A DNA stretch of 64,000 bases from Lacinutrix sp. MedPE-SW (GTDB lineage: Bacteria; Bacteroidota; Bacteroidia; Flavobacteriales; Flavobacteriaceae): NCBI RefSeq assembly GCF_001874145.1, contig NZ_MPCX01000003.1, positions 1 to 64,000 on the forward strand, written 5' to 3'. Below, piece after piece: positions 1-6,578 of this stretch (position 1 is its first letter; every line of letters starts with the position of its first letter). The notes below the pieces were generated by a model, which worked only from the letters and a program-made list of their open reading frames with translations, did no database searches and was not told where the DNA came from. The translations under genes and the position numbers were made by a program.

Positions 1-59
1 TAATCGCTTAAACGAAATAAAATGAATAAATTAGAGATCAGTTGCAATCCGAAAAGTTA

Positions 60-103
60 GTGAGTAAAACCCGCTACTTTTCATATACAAAACCGTTGTG
101 GTG
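60..103 (+). repeat. Cassette-array palindromic element R1 (right arm only)
   Basis: This is the right arm of the first member of the repeat family that separates the genes of the first 5 kb. Its AACCCGC...CATATACAAA..CGTTGTG layout aligns closely with the right arm of the element at 1946-2083. It ends in GTTGTGGTG (95-103), the exact reverse complement of CACCACAAC at 771-779, beyond the next gene. The left part of the element is not convincingly recognisable in positions 1-59 and may be diverged. The array could continue to the left of the window. Confidence 0.6.
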
Positions 104-113
104 CATACGAGAA

Positions 114-764
114 ATGACAAATCCAATTAAAATATCGTTTTTGATTTTACTGATTTTGACTTGTTTTAACTGTCATAATTCAGAAAGGAAAACAATTGAA
201 AAAATTGAAAAGAATTTTGGACTTTTTGAAAATGAAAACGACAGTATCGCAGTTGAATTAAAATTGACCGAATTTAAAAACTGGAATGACATACTCAAAC
301 GGACTGAACAAATCGTATGTAACGATAGTCTTCCAAAAATTACAATCGAAAATGACAGCACAATAAAAAGGGTTTATTTCAGAAATCCTTGTTGGGAGAA
401 TTTTGCTTGTATTTTAATCAAACAAAAGAATGTAATAGAAATACATAATGACACAATTAATAAACTAGACGAAAATTTTTATCCATTAGATAGTCTAATC
501 AAGATATTAAAAAGAGACTTGGAAAATAATGGCAAAAACCCAAGATTAAGTGACAATCCTGAAAAACTTCTGATTTATCTATCATATGACCAAAACGGAA
601 TTAAAAAATTACCAAAAACTCTGGATAAATTAATAAAGTCATTTGAACTAGTAACAGACAGAAAAGATTTGAAAATATGGCTGAATGAAAAAATTAATAT
701 TCCGCCACCACCACCGCCACCGAAAGAACCAGATGAAATCGAATTAATTGAAGATGAAAAATAA
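114..764 (+). CDS. Hypothetical exported protein, cassette gene 1
   Basis: A 216-residue protein of unknown function. I choose the ATG at 114 because the longer reading frame, opening with TTG at 42, would read its first 24 codons through repeat element R1. From 114 the N-terminus is a short basic stretch and a hydrophobic run (residues 6-16), followed by Cys17 and Cys20. That suggests an exported protein, possibly a lipoprotein with an atypical lipobox. The middle is rich in Lys, Asn, Asp and Glu. The C-terminus carries seven consecutive prolines followed by an acidic tail. The start codon lies only 10 bp after the R1 core, so there is no room for a private promoter. The gene ends 6 bp before the core of element R2. 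No family recognised. Confidence 0.6.
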   Translation: MTNPIKISFLILLILTCFNCHNSERKTIEKIEKNFGLFENENDSIAVELKLTEFKNWNDILKRTEQIVCNDSLPKITIENDSTIKRVYFRNPCWENFACILIKQKNVIEIHNDTINKLDENFYPLDSLIKILKRDLENNGKNPRLSDNPEKLLIYLSYDQNGIKKLPKTLDKLIKSFELVTDRKDLKIWLNEKINIPPPPPPPKEPDEIELIEDEK

Positions 765-770
765 GTACGA

Positions 771-905
771 CACCACAACAATGTATAACCGCAATTACGG
801 CGGATTCGACTACGTCCGAATCCACTCGGAATTGCTAACGCCAGTTCTAAACCGAAAATTAACGCATATTAACCCGTAACTGACGGTTATACGAGACCGT
901 TGTAC
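771..905 (+). repeat. Cassette-array palindromic element R2 (attC-like)
   Basis: An imperfect palindrome of about 135 bp between genes 1 and 2. Its outer stem pairs TATAACCG (784-791) with CGGTTATA (884-891) and TTACGG (795-800) with CCGTAA (874-879), with unpaired bases on one side only. An inner hairpin pairs GGATTCG (802-808) with CGAATCC (817-823). It begins CACCACAAC (771-779) and ends GTTGTAC (899-905). These variable flanks do not match each other, but each matches the far end of the neighbouring gene unit. The element is nearly identical to R3 (1346-1484). Confidence 0.85.
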
Positions 906-933
906 AACATTTGCCAAGAAAACTGAAAAAGGG

Positions 934-1335
934 ATGAAAATAAAATTAAACGAATCAGAAAACTCAATCGAAATCAAAGATGGACTAAAAAACCAATATC
1001 TGATTTTAAAAATTTTAATGATATTAAATTTAGCAAACGCAGTAATCCGAATATTTGGAAAACAAACAACTGAATATGGTTTTATTGAATATATCTGGAT
1101 TGGATTGGGAATTATTTCGTTAGTTGTTCTTTTTATGTTTTTGTTTAAAATGTCAACCGCGGAAAACATTCCCGTTGAACAAATAAGTCGACTAGAAGAA
1201 AAAACTGTGTTTGGAAAGAAAAGGTTTGCACTGGAATTGAAAAACGGAAAGAAAAGGAATTTGGGAAATTTCAAAACTCAATCTGACTTGATTAAAGTTC
1301 GCGAACTTTTTAAAATAATTGGAATCGCAAACTGA
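934..1335 (+). CDS. Hypothetical membrane protein, cassette gene 2
   Basis: A 133-residue protein of unknown function. Two hydrophobic segments (about residues 21-41 and 51-73) suggest two membrane passes. They are followed by a soluble, basic C-terminal part with alternating strand-like residues (roughly 83-130). The ATG at 934 comes 25 bp after the GTTGTACAAC core that ends element R2. The stop lies 10 bp before the matching GTTGTACAAC at 1346-1355. The whole unit is therefore bracketed by repeat elements and reads in the same direction as its neighbours. No family assigned. The opposite strand also has a 154-codon open frame here, judged to be a shadow. Confidence 0.6.
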   Translation: MKIKLNESENSIEIKDGLKNQYLILKILMILNLANAVIRIFGKQTTEYGFIEYIWIGLGIISLVVLFMFLFKMSTAENIPVEQISRLEEKTVFGKKRFALELKNGKKRNLGNFKTQSDLIKVRELFKIIGIAN

Positions 1336-1345
1336 ATAAAAAAAC

Positions 1346-1484
1346 GTTGTACAACAATGTATAACTGCAATTACGGCGGATTCGACTACGTCCGAATCCA
1401 CTCGGAATTGCTAAAGTCTATGCTAAACCGAAAATTAACGCATATTAACCCGTAACTGACGGTTATACCGAACCGTTGTAACCA
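1346..1484 (+). repeat. Cassette-array palindromic element R3 (attC-like)
   Basis: A near copy of R2 with roughly ten differences, mostly in the centre and ends. It keeps the inner hairpin GGATTCG (1378-1384) / CGAATCC (1393-1399) and the outer TATAAC...GGTTATA pairing. It begins GTTGTACAAC (1346-1355) and ends GTTGTAACCA (1475-1484). The second end matches TGGTTACAAC at 1946-1955, across gene 3. Confidence 0.85.
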
Positions 1485-1486
1485 AT

Positions 1487-1939
1487 TTGAGAAAAACCGA
1501 GTTCACATATAATCCAGAAGTAATTTTTGAATCTGATTTCAGCTCTGATTTGTTGAAATTTAACGGAATTGAAATCGGACAAAATTTGACTGAATTACCA
1601 ACCGAACTAATTTCTGAATTTTATGACAAAGAAGATAAAAGTCAAAATGCGGATATTAAGAATGGTTGGATTTTGACAAGTAACGGAATTCAATACGTAC
1701 TGAAAAATGGGATTGTGAAAATGATACGCGTTAAGGAAAACGGAATTACTAAACTGAACGGATTTGACAAAGTTTATGTGGAAAAACTGATTGGAAAACC
1801 GAATAAAATAAGTAATGATTCAATAACTTGGGTTTGGGACAATGTCGTTTATGCAAAAGTTCATCATTATAAAAAAAGAAAAACTAAAATTCACTTCTCA
1901 ACCGAAAACGGAAAAGTATGTGAATTAGAAATTGAATAA
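1487..1939 (+). CDS. Hypothetical protein, cassette gene 3 (TTG start)
   Basis: A 150-residue soluble protein of unknown function, rich in Lys, Asn and Glu, with repeated strand-like segments such as NGWILTSNGIQYVLKNGIVK. The only start near the beginning of the frame is TTG at 1487, two bases after the repeat core. The following TTGAGAAAAACCGA sequence closely resembles the untranslated leader of gene 4 (2087-2100), where an ATG follows. Either the coding region has been trimmed at its 5' end or the leader has become coding; I cannot tell which. No ATG occurs in frame until residue 79, too late to be the start. The stop is 6 bp before element R4. No signal peptide or membrane segment. Confidence 0.55.
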   Translation: MRKTEFTYNPEVIFESDFSSDLLKFNGIEIGQNLTELPTELISEFYDKEDKSQNADIKNGWILTSNGIQYVLKNGIVKMIRVKENGITKLNGFDKVYVEKLIGKPNKISNDSITWVWDNVVYAKVHHYKKRKTKIHFSTENGKVCELEIE

Positions 1940-1945
1940 AAAAAC

Positions 1946-2083
1946 TGGTTACAACACCGTATATAAAAAATTGCTGGTGTTGTGCTAAAACAAAGGTCGT
2001 TGCATGTTTGCTACGTCTGAATTTCCTTCGGAAATTCCTCGCACGCAAACCCGCAACTTTCCATATACAAACACGTTGTGCGT
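1946..2083 (+). repeat. Cassette-array palindromic element R4 (attC-like)
   Basis: An imperfect palindrome of about 138 bp. Its left arm (CAAC...GTATAT...ATTGC) pairs with the right arm (GCAAC...ATATAC...GTTG). A perfect 8-bp central hairpin lies at 2019-2026 / 2030-2037 with a 3-nt loop. The centre differs in sequence from R2 and R3 although the ends are alike. It begins TGGTTACAAC (1946-1955) and ends GTTGTGCGT (2075-2083). The latter is the exact complement of ACGCACAAC at 2716-2724, beyond gene 4. Confidence 0.8.
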
Positions 2084-2100
2084 CATTTGAGAAAACCGAA

Positions 2101-2739
2101 ATGCTAAAGATATTTAAGCGAAATATTAAATCTGAATATCAGGAAAGATTAAAAAAATCGTTTCCGAAAGAATTGCATTCGGACTTGAATGAAGTTTTGA
2201 AAATTTTACCGTTCGAAAATAATCAAGTCAAATTATGTAATGGACAAACTCACAAAGTTGACAATCTGATTCACGAATCGGAATTGAATATTGATTTTGA
2301 CAACGAAACTCTAATAATTCCCTACAGACTTTACTTTAACGAACCAAATCCAGAATTGGAAAAGTCTTTGACTAACAAACAAAAAGACATTTTAAATTGT
2401 ATTTATTTGCGTCATCACAATGGTTATTTAAGAGAAAAACGACTGAATTTAATATCTGATAGTTCAGAAAAATGGACTGTTCCATTTATAATCCAATTAA
2501 TTGGTGAATACGTTTATGAATTACTTCCAATAATTGACAAAAAAATAAACGAAAACACTTTGGATTATTACGCTAAATTTAGAGATGAAAACCCTAAATA
2601 TTGGCAACAGACCGAAAGTAGAATGATAAGCTATTGGAATGAATATTATAGATACAAATTTCCGAAACTGAAAGAATATTTGGGATTTGAAATTGTTAAC
2701 CGAATAAAAAAACGAACGCACAACAATGGCTATAAGTAA
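2101..2739 (+). CDS. Hypothetical protein, cassette gene 4
   Basis: A 212-residue soluble protein of unknown function. The ATG at 2101 is preferred over an upstream TTG at 2008, which would translate 31 codons of repeat element R4. The sequence is charged and likely alpha-helical with many aromatic residues in the C-terminal half (Tyr/Trp-rich around residues 145-190). No signal peptide or membrane segment. The last residues (NNGYK and the stop codon at 2737-2739) are encoded by the first bases of element R5, so gene and repeat overlap by about 24 bp. The start is 17 bp after the R4 core. No family recognised. Confidence 0.6.
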   Translation: MLKIFKRNIKSEYQERLKKSFPKELHSDLNEVLKILPFENNQVKLCNGQTHKVDNLIHESELNIDFDNETLIIPYRLYFNEPNPELEKSLTNKQKDILNCIYLRHHNGYLREKRLNLISDSSEKWTVPFIIQLIGEYVYELLPIIDKKINENTLDYYAKFRDENPKYWQQTESRMISYWNEYYRYKFPKLKEYLGFEIVNRIKKRTHNNGYK

Positions 2740-2862
2740 TTGCTTGTTCTCGCCTACTTAAAAAAATCCTCGCAGATTTTCTATTCGGTTTTTTTTTGCT
2801 AAATTAATTGTTGAAACACGCAACGAAATCATACACAAACACGTTAACTTTAATGCTAGAGC
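2716..2862 (+). repeat. Cassette-array palindromic element R5
   Basis: A diverged member of the same family. It begins ACGCACAAC (2716-2724), complementary to the end of R4 across gene 4. Its central hairpin is AAAATC (2763-2768) / GATTTT (2775-2780). The right arm keeps CACGCAACGAAATCATACACAAA-like sequence followed by CGTTAAC instead of CGTTGT. The inner part (CGCCTACTT...AATCCTC...CGGTTT...CTAAATTA.TTG) aligns with R6 (3340-3445). The right boundary is uncertain. Confidence 0.7.
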
Positions 2863-3085
2863 AAGTTTGCAGAAATGGATAAAGTTAGTTTATTTTCGGT
2901 TTTTTTTGTATTTTAAAAAAGTAAAAACCGAAAAACTATATTGCCAAAATTCGAAAACACGCTGAATTGAATTATGCCTGACTTTTTAGCTGGTTTACGG
3001 AATCGATATCTGAATTGAAAACTCGGATTTTTACTCAATCGGAACTTAGCAAATTGCGAAATTAAAAATTTTTAAAACTATTATT
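2863..3085. other. Non-coding stretch with a 12-bp inverted repeat
   Basis: Together with R5 this makes about 345 bp without a gene between cassette gene 4 and the small membrane protein at 3086. It contains a perfect 12-bp inverted repeat (TTTTCGGTTTTT ... AAAAACCGAAAA) within about 2893-2938, with a T/A-rich loop of 18 bp. Nothing else was recognised. It may be decayed cassette sequence, since the phrases CTGAATTGAA and CGGAATCGAT resemble text in the neighbouring cassette genes, but no open frame survives. Confidence 0.4.
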
Positions 3086-3307
3086 ATGGACAAAACAATT
3101 ACAGAATTTTCTTTAGGCTTATTTACTTGGCAAGCTTTAATAATAATTTCCATTGGACTTTGGATTTTTTGCCTAATAGATATTTTAAGAAACCAATTTC
3201 AGAAAAACGACAAAGTAATTTGGGCTTTAGTTGTTATATTACTTCCATTTATAGGTTCACTTTTATATTTATTTATTGGAAAAAGTAAAAAATTAAAACT
3301 GAATTAA
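3086..3307 (+). CDS. PLDc_N-type small membrane protein
   Basis: A 73-residue protein with two membrane segments (about residues 13-33 and 44-66) separated by a short basic loop (RNQFQKNDK). The order IDILRN...F..NDKVIWALVVILLPFIGSLLYLFIGK is typical of the short PLDc_N (phospholipase D-nuclease N-terminal) family found alone in many Bacteroidota. It has no catalytic domain and its role is not known; membrane anchoring or sensing is only a guess. It lies between elements R5 and R6 in the same orientation as the other cassette genes, but with an unusually long 5' leader. Confidence 0.7.
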   Translation: MDKTITEFSLGLFTWQALIIISIGLWIFCLIDILRNQFQKNDKVIWALVVILLPFIGSLLYLFIGKSKKLKLN

Positions 3308-3339
3308 TACCTTAAAAAAAACAAAAAAACACATAGCTA

Positions 3340-3445
3340 GCTCTAGCCTACTTGCAAAAATCCTCTCGGATATTCTATGCGGTTTGTATTTACTAAATTA
3401 GTTGCTAAACCAACGCAAAAAAGCATATAAAAAACCTTAGCGATA
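3340..3445 (+). repeat. Cassette-array palindromic element R6 (degenerate)
   Basis: This aligns with R5 over the inner part and the right arm (CTAAATTAGTTG..AAACCAACGCAAA...CATATAAAAAACC), but both ends have lost the ACAAC/GTTGT cores. GCTCTAGC (3340-3347) is complementary to GCTAGAGC (2855-2862) across the PLDc_N gene. Because it falls inside the element rather than at its edge, that match may be chance. The right boundary, near 3445, is approximate. Confidence 0.5.
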
Positions 3446-3457
3446 ATTAACCTAAAT

Positions 3458-4894
3458 ATGAAAACAGTAAAACGAATTCTTAAATTCATCCTTATAATTA
3501 TTGGAGCTTTGCTGGTATTTATCGCGGTGATGCTTCTAGTAGATAAACAAAGCACCAATTACTTAAATAGTAAAAATATTAAATCTGCTAATAATAATTC
3601 TTTCCTTATTACCAATGTTAATATAATTCCAATGAACCAAGACACTGTTTTAGTAAACAAAATGGTGTACATAAAAGATGGAATAATTCAAAAAATTGCA
3701 GATAGGATTGAAACAAATGGAGTTGAAACTCTTGATGCAAAAAACAAATATCTAACACCAGGTCTTATAGATATGCATGTTCATGTATGGGATAGATATG
3801 AACTTGGACTATATCTATCTAATGGAGTTACGGCAGTTCGAAATTTATGGGGTATGCCAATGCATCTAAGAATTAAAGAAGAAGTAAACAATAACGAAAT
3901 TATTTCACCTATATTTTTTACAACAGGACCTAAACTTACAGGTCCAGAATTTATAGGAGATGATAACTTAAATCTAAACAGTCCACATGAAGCTAAAGAA
4001 AAAGTAATCTCGTTTAAAAAAAGAGGTTACGATTTTATCAAAACTTACTATGGATTGGATAAAGAAATCTTTGATGCCGTGATTGAACAGGCAAGAGTTT
4101 CTAACATTGATATTGTTGCTCATCCATCTCAAAAAGTACCATATTCGTATCATTTTAATTCACAAATAAAATCTATAGAACATGCAGAGGAAATAATTCA
4201 ACAACCGCTAAACTACAACTTATTAGATACACTAAAATTAAAAGAAGTAGTTAACGATTTCTCAAAATCAAAACATAGTACTTTTAGTCCAACTTTAACA
4301 GTTTACAACAACATCTATCAAATGCTTATTGATGATAATATTTTAGAATTAGAACAACTTCAATTCATGAATCCGCTTATTAAAAGAATTGATAGTAAAG
4401 CACAATTTGACAGATGGCACAGCACTAAACTAAGAGATTCTTCAATTATTAAGGCTATAAAGAACCAGCATGATTTGCATATAAAAATCATTAAAAAATT
4501 ACATAAAGAAGGTGTTACTTTTATTTGCGGAACAGATGCTGGAATAGGAGTAACAATTCCTGGGTTTTCAATTCATAAAGAACTAGCATTCTATAAAGAA
4601 GCTGGACTTTCTAATTATGAAGTACTTAAAACAGCTACAATAAATGCTTCAAAAACTCATTCTATTATGAACAATATGGGAACCATTGAAGTTGGCAAAA
4701 TTGCGAACTTATTACTAACAGATAGCAATCCTTTGTTAGAATTATCTACATTAAAAAACCCATCAACCATTTTTATAAAGGGTAGAAAATTAAACAAAGA
4801 TTCTCTTGAAAATTTTGAAGAAAAAGCTAGGAACCGGAAAAACTTAATAGCATCCGCTGTAAGATATTTAGAGCACTTGATATTTGAAAAATAA
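3458..4894 (+). CDS. Membrane-anchored amidohydrolase family protein
   Basis: A 478-residue metal-dependent hydrolase of the amidohydrolase superfamily (imidazolonepropionase/prolidase-like branch). Residues 5-29 form a membrane anchor after a basic start, so the enzyme should face the periplasm. The beta-sandwich segment follows, then the metal motif HVH (His107, His109) in PGLIDMHVHVW, a putative carbamylated or bridging Lys in FIKTYYG, His in VAHPS and IEHAEE, and the catalytic Asp in GTDAGIG. The C-terminus returns to the sandwich domain (GTIEVGKIANLLLTDSNP). The substrate cannot be read from sequence. It is flanked by degenerate repeats R6 and R7, in the orientation of the small cassette genes, and may be the last unit of the array. 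Confidence 0.8.
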   Translation: MKTVKRILKFILIIIGALLVFIAVMLLVDKQSTNYLNSKNIKSANNNSFLITNVNIIPMNQDTVLVNKMVYIKDGIIQKIADRIETNGVETLDAKNKYLTPGLIDMHVHVWDRYELGLYLSNGVTAVRNLWGMPMHLRIKEEVNNNEIISPIFFTTGPKLTGPEFIGDDNLNLNSPHEAKEKVISFKKRGYDFIKTYYGLDKEIFDAVIEQARVSNIDIVAHPSQKVPYSYHFNSQIKSIEHAEEIIQQPLNYNLLDTLKLKEVVNDFSKSKHSTFSPTLTVYNNIYQMLIDDNILELEQLQFMNPLIKRIDSKAQFDRWHSTKLRDSSIIKAIKNQHDLHIKIIKKLHKEGVTFICGTDAGIGVTIPGFSIHKELAFYKEAGLSNYEVLKTATINASKTHSIMNNMGTIEVGKIANLLLTDSNPLLELSTLKNPSTIFIKGRKLNKDSLENFEEKARNRKNLIASAVRYLEHLIFEK

Positions 4895-4903
4895 ACCACC
4901 ACT

Positions 4904-5026
4904 AACAACGTGAATATTAATTGAATTAGCATGTTCTTAATTGGAAAATTACTAGTAAATTTTCTATTAAGTTTTTACTTGCTAAATATATACAAGAAAA
5001 GAAAATACAATATTCATAGAGACAAC
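4904..5026 (+). repeat. Cassette-array palindromic element R7 (terminal, degenerate)
   Basis: The last member of the repeat family. The outer arms pair TGAATATT (4911-4918) with AATATTCA (5009-5016). The central hairpin is AAAATT (4945-4950) / AATTTT (4958-4963). The CTAACAACGTG beginning recalls the ACAAC core and TTGCTAAAT in the right half recalls R5 and R6. No further copy is visible to the right, so this seems to end the array. Confidence 0.5.
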
Positions 5027-5030
5027 ACTA

Positions 5031-5060
5031 AAAAACCCGATTCATTTGAATCGGGTTTTT
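5031..5060. terminator. Bidirectional intrinsic terminator
   Basis: A perfect 14-bp inverted repeat with a 2-nt loop, AAAAACCCGATTCA paired with TGAATCGGGTTTTT. It has T runs on both strands. It lies between the convergent end of the cassette array (+) and metX (-) and should stop transcription from both sides. Confidence 0.9.
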
Positions 5061-5088
5061 GTTTTTACTTTTTCATATATATTATTAT

Positions 5089-6105
5089 CTAATCCTGCTC
5101 TAAAAGGCTTAACTCTTTAATTTTATTTGCATTTTTATTAATTTGAAAAATAGGTTTTAAAAAACCTGCTAATTGATTAAACTCTATTAAAAAAGCATCA
5201 TGACCGTGAATAGACTTTATTTCATGAATGTTTACATTTTCTTTTATTAATTTTAAGTCTACAAATGTATCCCAGTTTTCTTCAGCTTTAAAAAACATAT
5301 CTGAATTAATTGTTACTATGTGTATTGTAGCTTTAATTTTTGAAACCACTTCCTGTAATGTTCCTCGGTTTTTAGTAATATCAATAGTTCTTAAAACTTG
5401 ATTCATAAACTTATATGCTTTAAGCTTAAAACGTTTATTTAAGGCATTACCATGATAGCTTAACCAATTCTCTACATTAAACTCATGAATGTTATATTTA
5501 CTTCTGTTAAACTTTTTTGTTAACGATTCTGGCGTTCTATACAGAGTCATAGCATGCATTCTTGCGTCTTCTAATGGTTTTTTAGAATGATTTAAAATCG
5601 CATCTTGAATGTGACAATTTGCTATTAACCAATCTGTAGATTTCCAGTCTGTTGCCACAGGTATTAAATGCTCTATTAAATTTGGTTTTAAAGCTGCTAA
5701 TTCCCATGCAATTCCTCCACCAACCGATCCTCCAATAACCGCGTATAGTTTATTTATATTTAACTTTTTTAAAGCTAAAGCAAAAAGTTTTGCAACATCT
5801 CTAGCTATAAAATCTCTATAATTTTCAATTATGTTTTCATGTTTACCATCAAACCCATTTCCAGGAATATTAAATGCTAGTACCGTAAATTGCGTTGTAT
5901 CTATACATTTAAAATCACCAATTAAATCATTCCACCAGCCATTTTCTCCTGTTACTTTAGAGTTTCCTGTTAGCGCATGATTAACCATAACAATTGGTGC
6001 ACTATGTAAAGGTTTACCAAAAACCTGGTAAGACAAGTTTACATTTACAGCCTTACCAGATTTAGTTACATAATTAAGAATTTTTATGTAGCTTAAATTT
6101 TCCAT
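5089..6105 (-). CDS. metX: Homoserine O-acyltransferase, MetX-type
   Basis: A 338-residue alpha/beta-hydrolase-fold enzyme that most likely acylates homoserine, giving the substrate for the MetY sulfhydrylase encoded at the head of the same operon. The order is a HALTGNS oxyanion-type motif near residue 43, the nucleophile elbow GGSVGG with Ser127, a helical lid region (about 150-240) and the late motif IHGHDAFL with the catalytic His302. This order fits the homoserine acetyltransferase family, which runs about 330-380 residues. Acetyl versus succinyl donor cannot be decided by eye; acetyl is expected next to metY. Only 2 bp separate it from the upstream osmC-like gene, and it should share the SAM riboswitch. 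It ends about 30 bp before the shared terminator. Confidence 0.85.
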   Translation of the reverse strand: MENLSYIKILNYVTKSGKAVNVNLSYQVFGKPLHSAPIVMVNHALTGNSKVTGENGWWNDLIGDFKCIDTTQFTVLAFNIPGNGFDGKHENIIENYRDFIARDVAKLFALALKKLNINKLYAVIGGSVGGGIAWELAALKPNLIEHLIPVATDWKSTDWLIANCHIQDAILNHSKKPLEDARMHAMTLYRTPESLTKKFNRSKYNIHEFNVENWLSYHGNALNKRFKLKAYKFMNQVLRTIDITKNRGTLQEVVSKIKATIHIVTINSDMFFKAEENWDTFVDLKLIKENVNIHEIKSIHGHDAFLIEFNQLAGFLKPIFQINKNANKIKELSLLEQD

Positions 6106-6107
6106 AA

Positions 6108-6566
6108 CTAATTTTGCGATACATTATATTCTTTTTCTACAGCTATTTTTACAGGTGTTTTATTATACAAATTATCTCTTACCGGACATCTTTCTTCAAC
6201 AATCTGTAACCATTTTGTTAAAGTTTCAATTGACGCATTGGTTTCTGGAATTAAATTAATTTCTATAAACTTAAAACCTGCTCTTTCATTATTAGAACTT
6301 CCTAAAAAACGATTAGGATTTAATTCTCCTGATACTTCAATTTTTAAATTATTTATTTTAAACCCTAATTCTTTTGCTACCAATTGCCCAACAACATTTA
6401 TACAACCTGCAAATCCAGCTAAAATGTATTCTACAGGATTTGCATCGTCATCTGTACCACCTAAAGCTTCTGGCTCATCAACCACTAATGTAAATTGCCT
6501 GGTTTTACCAATAAATTTTGTTGCAGATGCACTTTCTCCAATAACACTAAATTTTAAATCACTCAT
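6108..6566 (-). CDS. OsmC family protein
   Basis: A 152-residue OsmC/Ohr-superfamily protein. The family includes thiol-dependent hydroperoxide reductases with two reactive cysteines. Here one Cys lies in the central helix (YILAGFAGCINVVG) and one in the late segment EERCPVRDNL, the usual arrangement. It sits between metY and metX with gaps of 12 and 2 bp, so it belongs to the same transcript. That position is common in Flavobacteriia and suggests a function tied to sulfur assimilation, perhaps protection from or handling of reactive sulfur or peroxide. This last point is inference; no substrate is known from the sequence. Confidence 0.85.
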   Translation of the reverse strand: MSDLKFSVIGESASATKFIGKTRQFTLVVDEPEALGGTDDDANPVEYILAGFAGCINVVGQLVAKELGFKINNLKIEVSGELNPNRFLGSSNNERAGFKFIEINLIPETNASIETLTKWLQIVEERCPVRDNLYNKTPVKIAVEKEYNVSQN

Positions 6567-6578
6567 AATTTCTTTTTT

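Noticed and set aside
42-113. N-terminal extension of cassette gene 1 from a TTG start
   Set aside because: These codons lie in repeat element R1; the ATG at 114 gives a normal signal-like N-terminus.
810-1274. 154-codon open frame on the minus strand across element R2 and cassette gene 2
   Set aside because: Its first part reads through the repeat and the rest is antisense to a gene with the same orientation and signals as its neighbours; no family-like features.
2008-2100. N-terminal extension of cassette gene 4 from a TTG start
   Set aside because: The 31 codons lie in repeat element R4 and include its central hairpin; the ATG at 2101 fits the pattern of the other cassette genes.
771-2862. 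CRISPR array, because of repeated sequence at intervals
   Set aside because: Repeats are about 135-150 bp, the spaces are full genes of 400-650 bp, and no cas genes are present.
1-5026. Classical integron with matching attC consensus
   Set aside because: The cores read GTTGT/ACAAC plus variable bases and do not fit GTTRRRY at the fifth position, and no IntI-like gene is in the window; reported as integron-like only.
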